Shown here: positions 58,949 to 64,000 of the stretch, piece by piece
Position numbering within the stretch: the stretch's first letter is position 1
Layout of the letters: each line of letters starts with the position of its first letter
Assembly (NCBI GenBank): GCA_039942715.1
Contig: JBDVBY010000006.1
Coordinates: forward strand, 124,001-188,000
DNA from: JABDJX01 sp039942715
GTDB taxonomy: Bacteria; Pseudomonadota; Alphaproteobacteria; Rhodobacterales; Rhodobacteraceae
Reading direction: 5' to 3'
DNA: 64,000 nt
The notes under the pieces: model-generated
Told to the model about the DNA's origin: nothing
What the model saw: only the letters and a program-made list of their open reading frames with translations
Database searches by the model: none
Position numbers and translations under genes: made by a program

Positions 58949-59107
58949 TTAGCCTGCTTTCTCGTCTTTGTTTTTATCGCTCGACTTTGCATCCAAAGTG
59001 TCACCGCGCATTCGCGCCTGCGCTTTGCGCCGCGCCATATTCGCCTTAAGCGCCGCTTTAAGGCGGTCTTCTTTGGCGGATTGCTTTGTCGACTTAGAAC
59101 TGCTCAT
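58949..59107 (-). CDS. Small highly charged protein upstream of murA
   Basis: A 52-codon frame read from the ATG at 59107 to a stop three bases before the murA start. The peptide is rich in Lys, Arg, Asp and Ala, with a helical core KEDRLKAALKANMARRKAQA and the tail SSDKNKDEKAG. Small proteins of this form are, from memory, commonly found in front of murA in Rhodobacterales. It has no membrane segment. It could bind nucleic acid or be a murA leader; no function is known. Confidence 0.65.
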   Translation of the reverse strand: MSSSKSTKQSAKEDRLKAALKANMARRKAQARMRGDTLDAKSSDKNKDEKAG

Positions 59108-59188
59108 GCCCTCCCATACCTTAGCGCGCGAAATGCGTCCAGATAACCCTTGCGCGAAAGCTCAATTGCCAGTATTCCGCCCGCCAGC

Positions 59189-59263
59189 GCTGTGGTAGCT
59201 CAGTGGTAGAGCACACCCTTGGTAAGGGTGAGGTCGGGAGTTCAATCCTCCCTCACAGCACCA
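59189..59263 (+). tRNA. tRNA-Thr (GGT)
   Basis: The plus strand folds into a 75-base cloverleaf with encoded CCA. The acceptor stem is GCTGTGG/TCACAGC, the D arm GCTC-AGTGGTA-GAGC, the anticodon arm CACCC-TTGGTAA-GGGTG with anticodon GGT, and the T arm GGGAG-TTCAATC-CTCCC. It is a complete gene with no duplicated fragment nearby. Confidence 0.97.
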
Positions 59264-59329
59264 TCCATTTCTCGACAAAAATAGAGACTTTGCAAATTGG
59301 GTGGGATGCCGCATTCGCGTCGGCGTTTT

Positions 59330-60289
59330 TTAAAGCGTATCGCCCGGTGTCTCACCCGCAAAGAAAGCGTCAAGATTGTCCAATGCGCGGAACCCCATCG
59401 CATCGCGGGTTTTGCGTGTCGCACTACCGATGTGAGGCAGCATAAATATGTTGTCATACTTGGCAAATGCCGGGTTGCCACCCGGCTCAACCTTAAAGCA
59501 GTCAAGGCCCGCCGCCGCGATATGGCCCGCTTCAAGTGCTGCCATCAACGCATCTTCATCCACCAGAGCGCCGCGAGCAGAATTCACGATCACAGCCCCT
59601 TTGGGCAACAGAGCAAAGCGCTCTGCATTCATCAGATCGGCGGTCTCGGGCGTAGCAGGGCAATGCAGTGACAGAAAATCAGCCACGCCCAGCAGACTTT
59701 CCACTGTTGCGTGATACGTCGCCCCTTGAGCGAGATCGCCGGAAAGTTCGCTGCGGTTGTAGTAATGGATGTCCATGTCAAACCCGCGCGCTTTGGCGGC
59801 AAACGCCTGGCCGACACGGCCCATACCAATGATCCCCAATCGCGCGCCTGTCAGTTGTTTGCCAACCATAAAGGCCGGCGACCAACTGTCCCAAGCCCCG
59901 CTGCGCACAATGCGATCTCCCGCCACAGCATGGCGTGCAGCACCTAGCATTAATAGCATCGAAAGCTCAGCGGTTGCGTCAGACAAGACATCCGGCGTGT
60001 TTGTGACCGTGATCCCACGCGCCTTGAGTGCGGGCAAATCGCAGTGATCGACACCAACGGAATGATTGGCCACAATCTTAAGGCGGTCCGAGAACTGTGC
60101 CACCACCTCGGCGCTGAAATGCTCCGAATGGCACGGGATAATCGCATCAAAGCCTGCACTAGCGGCGATCAACTCTTCTGCTGTGCCGGGCGTGTCCTCG
60201 TGATTGATCACAACGTCATAGTCTCGCGCGGCGCGCTCTAACGTGTCATCAGACAGGCGGCGGGTAATCCAAAGGCGTTTTTTGCTCAT
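59330..60289 (-). CDS. D-2-hydroxyacid dehydrogenase (glyoxylate/hydroxypyruvate reductase-like)
   Basis: A 319-residue NAD(P)-dependent dehydrogenase. The Rossmann loop is LGIIGMGRVGQAFAAKARGF (near 145-164), and the catalytic Arg, Glu and His occur in VNSARGALVDEDALM (near 230), LDCFKVEPGGNP (near 260) and MLPHIGSATRKTRDAM (near 282). The start at 60289 overlaps the stop of the small membrane-protein gene (ATGA). Relatives (GyaR/D-glycerate dehydrogenase) reduce glyoxylate or hydroxypyruvate, for example in the serine cycle or glycolate metabolism. The substrate is not certain. Confidence 0.87.
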   Translation of the reverse strand: MSKKRLWITRRLSDDTLERAARDYDVVINHEDTPGTAEELIAASAGFDAIIPCHSEHFSAEVVAQFSDRLKIVANHSVGVDHCDLPALKARGITVTNTPDVLSDATAELSMLLMLGAARHAVAGDRIVRSGAWDSWSPAFMVGKQLTGARLGIIGMGRVGQAFAAKARGFDMDIHYYNRSELSGDLAQGATYHATVESLLGVADFLSLHCPATPETADLMNAERFALLPKGAVIVNSARGALVDEDALMAALEAGHIAAAGLDCFKVEPGGNPAFAKYDNIFMLPHIGSATRKTRDAMGFRALDNLDAFFAGETPGDTL

Positions 60290-60480
60290 TTCTTGCGGAT
60301 ACATTCGTCCCAGAAATCATAGACCGCCATCGCGCAAACGAGGATGGCGATGATCATAAACGGCATGCCGCCGTAAAACCCTGCGAACCCGCTCGAGATA
60401 CTTTGAGATAAGCCACCGATGAAGATGCACAAAAGCGCTGTCCCGATCAGTCCGACGATGAGTTTAACCCGGTATGACAT
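60286..60480 (-). CDS. Small two-helix membrane protein
   Basis: A 64-residue protein with two membrane helices (VKLIVGLIGTALLCIFIGGL near 5-24 and PFMIIAILVCAMAVYDFW near 40-57). The ATG at 60480 is preceded by AGAGAGGA. I do not recognise it. It overlaps the hydroxyacid dehydrogenase start and lies 13 bases after the amidase gene, so the three are probably one operon. A transport-accessory or structural role is possible but unsupported. Confidence 0.65.
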   Translation of the reverse strand: MSYRVKLIVGLIGTALLCIFIGGLSQSISSGFAGFYGGMPFMIIAILVCAMAVYDFWDECIRKK

Positions 60481-60493
60481 GATAAATCCTCTC

Positions 60494-61834
60494 TTACTCG
60501 GCTGTTTCTGCAAGCTGGCTTTGCACCCAGCGCGCGGTGCGCAACAGGCGGTCGTCTTTTTCTGCAGGACCGATCAGTTGAACACCAATCGGCAGGTCAT
60601 TTTCGCCCACAAGAAGCGGTAGAGTAACACAAGGCAGTCCGGCCAAGGTCCACAATGTGCAAAAGATCGGATCGCCCGTGCCGTCGCCAAACTTGGGCGC
60701 CTCACCCGCGGCAGACGGTGCAATGATCGCATCATAGTCCAAAAAGAAGTTCGCAAAAAACGCTTCTGCCGAGGCTTTGACCGCTAGAGCGTCTTCGAAT
60801 TCGGCTTTGCTGATTTGCCGCGCGCGTGTGACGATTGGTTTGAGCGTGTCGCTGATCTGATCCCAGTGTTGATCAAAAACATCACCTTGATGTTGCACAA
60901 TTTCGTATTCGTGAATGCGCGCCTGCACGGCAACAAGGTTAGAAAGCGTATCGGCAGGTTCCATTCGGGTGACTTGGTCGCCGACGATATCCAATACAGC
61001 CTCAAGCCCGTCGCGCGCGTCACCTGACAGTCGGTCGTTAAAAGGCAGTTCGAACCACGCAAGCTCTGGCGTCACAGGGACTTCGGCCTGCGCCCCTGCA
61101 TACATTTTCGGGCGTGGACGGCCAAAGCTGGCCGGGTCGCGCTGATCATAGCCGCTCATCGCATCTGTCAGTAGCGCGACATCGGCAAGGCTGCGGGCAA
61201 AGCCACCAACCTGATCGAGAGAGACAGAGGTTTGGAAAACGCCGTTGCGCGAAATCACCCCGCGCGTTGGCTTGAACCCGAAGGTGCCACAGAAGGACGC
61301 CGGCCGGATGACTGAACCATTGGTCTGCGTACCAACCGCTAAGGGCACATGACATGCGCCCACGGCTGCGGCTGATCCACTGGAGGAGCCGCCGGGGCTG
61401 TGGTCAGGGTTATGGGGATTGCGCGTCTCGCTGGGATGCATGAACGCCAATTCGGTTGTGACCGTCTTGCCCATGATCACCGCCCCTGCTTCGCGCAGGT
61501 GTTCAACAAGCCGGGCGACAGCATCACTCTGACGATCCGCAAAGATCGGCGTTCCTCGCTGCGTTGGCATTTTGGCGGTATCAATGATGTCTTTCAAACC
61601 AACCGGGATACCGTGCAAAGGCCCCGTCGCCAGCCCGGCTTTATAGATGCGATCACACTCTGCCGCTTGCGCCAGTGCCACATCGCTGTCCAGAAACGTC
61701 CACGCCTTAATCGCACCGTCGGTTTCTTTGATCCGTGCAAGGCACGACGTCACCAGCTCAACCGAGCTCAGACGTCCCGAGGCGATGGCGGCCATCGCCT
61801 CGGTTGCAGTCAGTTTGTAGCTGTCCGTGATCAC
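60494..61834 (-). CDS. Amidase signature (AS) family amidohydrolase
   Basis: A 446-residue amidase with the Ser-cisSer-Lys triad: lysine in GIPVGLKDIIDTA (near 77), the Gly/Ser-rich PGGSSSGSAAAVGACHVPLA (near 147-166) with the cis-Ser, and the nucleophile in GTQTNGSVIRPASFCGTFGF (near 168-187). The family hydrolyses amides, ureas or carbamoyl compounds. Its start overlaps the large TRAP permease stop by four bases, so its substrate is probably the imported amide-bearing compound. The nature of the amide is not evident; aryl-acylamide or allophanate-type specificities exist in the family. Confidence 0.87.
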   Translation of the reverse strand: MITDSYKLTATEAMAAIASGRLSSVELVTSCLARIKETDGAIKAWTFLDSDVALAQAAECDRIYKAGLATGPLHGIPVGLKDIIDTAKMPTQRGTPIFADRQSDAVARLVEHLREAGAVIMGKTVTTELAFMHPSETRNPHNPDHSPGGSSSGSAAAVGACHVPLAVGTQTNGSVIRPASFCGTFGFKPTRGVISRNGVFQTSVSLDQVGGFARSLADVALLTDAMSGYDQRDPASFGRPRPKMYAGAQAEVPVTPELAWFELPFNDRLSGDARDGLEAVLDIVGDQVTRMEPADTLSNLVAVQARIHEYEIVQHQGDVFDQHWDQISDTLKPIVTRARQISKAEFEDALAVKASAEAFFANFFLDYDAIIAPSAAGEAPKFGDGTGDPIFCTLWTLAGLPCVTLPLLVGENDLPIGVQLIGPAEKDDRLLRTARWVQSQLAETAE

Positions 61835-63198
61835 GGGATGTAAGGCCCGAAGAGGTAATCAGGGAACCAAAGCGCGATGCCCGGGAAAGCGTACATCAAG
61901 CACATCGTCAGGATCACAATCCCCAGATACGGCATGATGCCTCGGAAAATCTCCATCAACTCGATTTGGTTTTTGAGCACCCCTTTTAAGTAATAGGCCG
62001 ACATGGCCATGGGCGGCGTCAGAAACGAGGTTTGCAGGTTCAACGCGATCAGCATTGCAAAGAAATACGGATTCACACCAAACACTTCGAGCAACGGTAG
62101 GAAGATCGGCACAAAAATGATCAGAATTTCCGACCACTCAAGCGGCCAACCCAGCAAGAAGATGATGATCTGCGCAAGGACAAGGAACTGCCAAGGTTGC
62201 AGGTCCATACCGCCAACCCAATCAGCGATGATGTCGTGACCACCAAGATACGAGAAGACCGAGGCGAACGTCCACGAACCAACGAAGAGCCAGCACACCA
62301 TGGCCGTGGCTTTGGCCGTCAGGAACACGCTTTCCTTCAGCTTGGTCCACGTCATCGACCGGTAGAGCACAGCCAATACCATGCCGCCCAACGCCCCCAT
62401 GGCGGCCGCTTCAGCAGGTGTCGCCAGACCCCCAAGGATCGAGCCAAGCACCAGCGCGATAAGCACCGTCAAAGGCACAAAGCTGAAAAGCAGGTCTTTG
62501 TAGATTTCAAGCGGTGGTGGCACGTCTTCCATCGTTGGCTTTGGCGCCAGCGACGGGTTCATCCAGACGCGCACGATCACGTAGACGATGTAAAGCCCCG
62601 CCAAAAGCAACCCGGGGAACACGGCTGCCGCGTAAAGGCGGAGCGGTGAGAGATCAGCGATGGCCGCATAAACGATCAGCATAATCGACGGCGGGATTAG
62701 AATACCAAGTGTACCGCCCGCGCAAATGACACCGGACGCAAAGCTTTTGTTATAGTTCGCGTTCGCCATCGCTGGAAAGGCGAGCAGGCCCATCAGCGTA
62801 ACAACCGCGCCAACAATACCAGACGCAGTCGAAAATACCGCACATGTCAAAAGCGCTGCAATGGCAAGGCTGCCCGGCAAATTGCGCGCAGCCATATAAA
62901 GCGAGAAGAACAGCTTATCGACGATGTTCGCGCGTTCCACCACATAGCCCATGAACAGAAACAGCGGGATCGCCACAAGGATCGGGTTCTCCATCACCGA
63001 ATAGGTATTCTGGTTGAGCAAATAGAAGATGTTGTTGTTGAAAATATCCGAGAAACTCTCGATCGGACCGCCCTGATTATAGGCGTAATAGCCAAAAGCC
63101 ACACCCATCGCGAGCAGGGTAAAGGCAATCGGGAAACCAAGAAGAACCAGAACAATAAACAGCCCAAGCATCAAAAGGGCGACTTCGGGGTTTGTCAT
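61831..63198 (-). CDS. TRAP transporter large permease (mannitol/chloroaromatic type)
   Basis: A 455-residue permease with about thirteen membrane segments and a longer N-terminal part than ordinary DctM. Signature regions include CAVFSTASGIVGAVVTLMGL (near 118-137), then GVICAGGTLGILIPPSIMLI (near 156-175) and the C-terminal MLIALNLQTSFLTPPMAMSA (near 385-404). It is coupled to the amidase gene by a four-base overlap and follows the small permease gene by 31 bases. It forms the translocation unit of the right-edge TRAP importer. Confidence 0.9.
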   Translation of the reverse strand: MTNPEVALLMLGLFIVLVLLGFPIAFTLLAMGVAFGYYAYNQGGPIESFSDIFNNNIFYLLNQNTYSVMENPILVAIPLFLFMGYVVERANIVDKLFFSLYMAARNLPGSLAIAALLTCAVFSTASGIVGAVVTLMGLLAFPAMANANYNKSFASGVICAGGTLGILIPPSIMLIVYAAIADLSPLRLYAAAVFPGLLLAGLYIVYVIVRVWMNPSLAPKPTMEDVPPPLEIYKDLLFSFVPLTVLIALVLGSILGGLATPAEAAAMGALGGMVLAVLYRSMTWTKLKESVFLTAKATAMVCWLFVGSWTFASVFSYLGGHDIIADWVGGMDLQPWQFLVLAQIIIFLLGWPLEWSEILIIFVPIFLPLLEVFGVNPYFFAMLIALNLQTSFLTPPMAMSAYYLKGVLKNQIELMEIFRGIMPYLGIVILTMCLMYAFPGIALWFPDYLFGPYIP

Positions 63199-63229
63199 CT
63201 TTTTATCTTTCTAGAAGCGCTTGAGGCAT

Positions 63230-63820
63230 TTATTTGCTGGCCGGGCTGACGCCGCGGATCGCGTCAAGGTCAGCATCGGTCAACAGATCTTCGGTCTCTT
63301 TCACATCGACCAGCCGTTCAGGCCAAACACCGCTGCGCATCGCCATCACGCACCGCACCAGTTCGGCCACGCCTTGCAGCGCAAGTAGACCACCAGCGAG
63401 CGGGATCAGGGATTTGAAAAAGTAAATCTGAATACTGGCGGGGCTGTTAAAGCTAACCTCTTTGTAGCGCCAGCTATCAGAGGCGATCTCGTAGCCAAAC
63501 CACGCAAGCGCGATCACGCCGGGGAAGAAGAAAATAAAGTAAAGGACGAAGTCCAAGCTTGCCTGCACTTTGACCGGGAACAGTCGATAAACAACGTCAG
63601 CGCGCACATGGGTGTCTTGCGCCAAGGCGTAGGCACCGCACATCAAGAAAAGTGCGCCATACATCTGGATCATCATATCAAACGCCCAGACTGTCGGTGC
63701 GTTTAGAACGTATCGCACGAACACTTCATAAGACACCGAGAGCGTGAGGATTAGGATGCACCAGCCGAACGCGCGCCCCACCCAAAGGCTCAGGCCTTCA
63801 ATGGCGTGAACAAATTTCAT
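63230..63820 (-). CDS. TRAP transporter small permease
   Basis: A 196-residue DctQ-like protein with four membrane segments and the pattern VSYEVFVRYVLNAPTVWAFD (near 29-48). The extended loop WRYKEVSFNSPASIQIYFFK near 115 (contains the usual conserved aromatic residues) is typical of partners of the large mannitol/chloroaromatic-type permeases. It lies between the large permease gene and the binding-protein gene cut by the window edge. Confidence 0.9.
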   Translation of the reverse strand: MKFVHAIEGLSLWVGRAFGWCILILTLSVSYEVFVRYVLNAPTVWAFDMMIQMYGALFLMCGAYALAQDTHVRADVVYRLFPVKVQASLDFVLYFIFFFPGVIALAWFGYEIASDSWRYKEVSFNSPASIQIYFFKSLIPLAGGLLALQGVAELVRCVMAMRSGVWPERLVDVKETEDLLTDADLDAIRGVSPASK

Positions 63821-63880
63821 GAAATGCTGCTCCCCAACAATTTGTCTTAGCTTTTGGCGCGCATTGCTTCACGCGCGGCA

Positions 63881-63909
63881 ATGTCCGGACGCAAAGAGCG
63901 CCCGGACAT
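63881..63909 (-). promoter_or_regulatory. Intercistronic stem-loop between TRAP binding protein and permeases
   Basis: ATGTCCGG and CCGGACAT form a perfect eight-base stem, extendable by three pairs, around a short loop. It lies 19 bases after the binding-protein stop on the minus strand and about 60 bases before the small permease start. No T-run follows, so message protection or partial termination is more likely than full termination. A similar arrangement is seen in the TAXI operon at 18.5 kb. Confidence 0.6.
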
Positions 63910-63928
63910 CACAATTATCGCTTTGCGA

Positions 63929-64000
63929 TCAACCGAAGTAGTGGTTGTAAGCCAGCTTGTAGTCAGGCTGGTTCAGGTTGAGGTAGTTCATCACATCCTT
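63929..64000 (-). CDS. TRAP substrate-binding protein, C-terminal end only
   Basis: Only the last 23 codons and the stop are inside the window. The peptide KDVMNYLNLNQPDYKLAYNH ends in YFG, an ending I associate with TRAP binding proteins of the mannitol/chloroaromatic type. Position directly upstream of the small and large permease genes on the same strand supports this. The rest of the gene lies beyond the right edge. Confidence 0.7.
   Translation of the reverse strand, partial: KDVMNYLNLNQPDYKLAYNHYFG

Noticed and set aside
1..64000. CRISPR arrays, IS elements or prophage modules
   Set aside because: No regularly spaced repeats, transposase-like frames, terminal inverted repeats or phage structural genes were seen. 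The only mobile trace is the tRNA-Phe scar.

Overview
The window looks like the chromosome of a marine Roseobacter-group alphaproteobacterium (Rhodobacterales). The reasons are the housekeeping order infA-maf-RNase E/G-yacG-tRNA-Phe and murA-DUF2948-hisD-UPF0262, four TRAP transport systems (one of them TAXI type), a DMSP-demethylase-type gene in an operon with an acyl-CoA ligase, and many small, tightly overlapping catabolic operons each with its own GntR, AraC or SorC regulator. No phage structural genes, IS transposases or CRISPR arrays were seen.

Region 1 (1-15.6 kb) is a sugar-alcohol or pentose locus. A minus-strand operon encodes an ABC importer, a polyol dehydrogenase and a D-ribulokinase-like kinase (cut by the left edge). 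It is divergent from an AraC regulator. A second minus-strand operon encodes an AraM-like glycerol-1-phosphate dehydrogenase, a short-chain dehydrogenase, an aldolase-dehydrogenase fusion, a second FGGY kinase and a HAD hydrolase, and is divergent from a SorC regulator. The two divergent promoter regions share the same kind of TTTACA-TGTAAA palindrome.

Region 2 (15.6-23.7 kb) holds a TAXI-TRAP transporter, a class III aminotransferase with a carboxymuconolactone-decarboxylase-like partner, an orphan LacI-type operator, and an AsmA protein. Region 3 (23.8-29.6 kb) is a DmdA-type operon with DUF2182 and DUF1326 genes inside it, divergent from a GntR regulator and a crotonase.

Region 4 (29.7-39.5 kb) contains a seven-gene minus operon (FAH-family hydrolase, RutE-like nitroreductase, OsmC, TRAP P/Q/M, intradiol dioxygenase) and a divergent plus operon (YciI, malonyl-CoA decarboxylase, malonyl-CoA synthetase). 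A nearly identical 18-bp site lies between these two operons and in front of a GntR gene at the far end, suggesting one regulon in which an aromatic or diacid compound is converted to malonate-level intermediates.

Region 5 (39.5-47.1 kb) is a uronate-use cluster: GntR, SDR, KdgF-type cupin, TRAP P/Q/M, redoxin and uronate dehydrogenase. It is scarred by gene fragments: an enolase-superfamily dehydratase with its middle deleted, an ABC exporter tail and a possible orphan C-terminus. Three copies of one operator tie its transcription units together.

Region 6 (47.3-59.3 kb) is mostly core genome: a glycosyltransferase, an OmpA-like protein, tRNA-Phe, yacG, RNase E/G, maf, infA, hisD, murA and tRNA-Thr. 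The 3' part of tRNA-Phe is duplicated about 1 kb away and flanks two small cargo genes and a foldable non-coding segment, the sign of a collapsed integrative element. Region 7 (59.3-64 kb) holds a 2-hydroxyacid dehydrogenase, an amidase and a TRAP transporter whose binding-protein gene is cut by the right edge.
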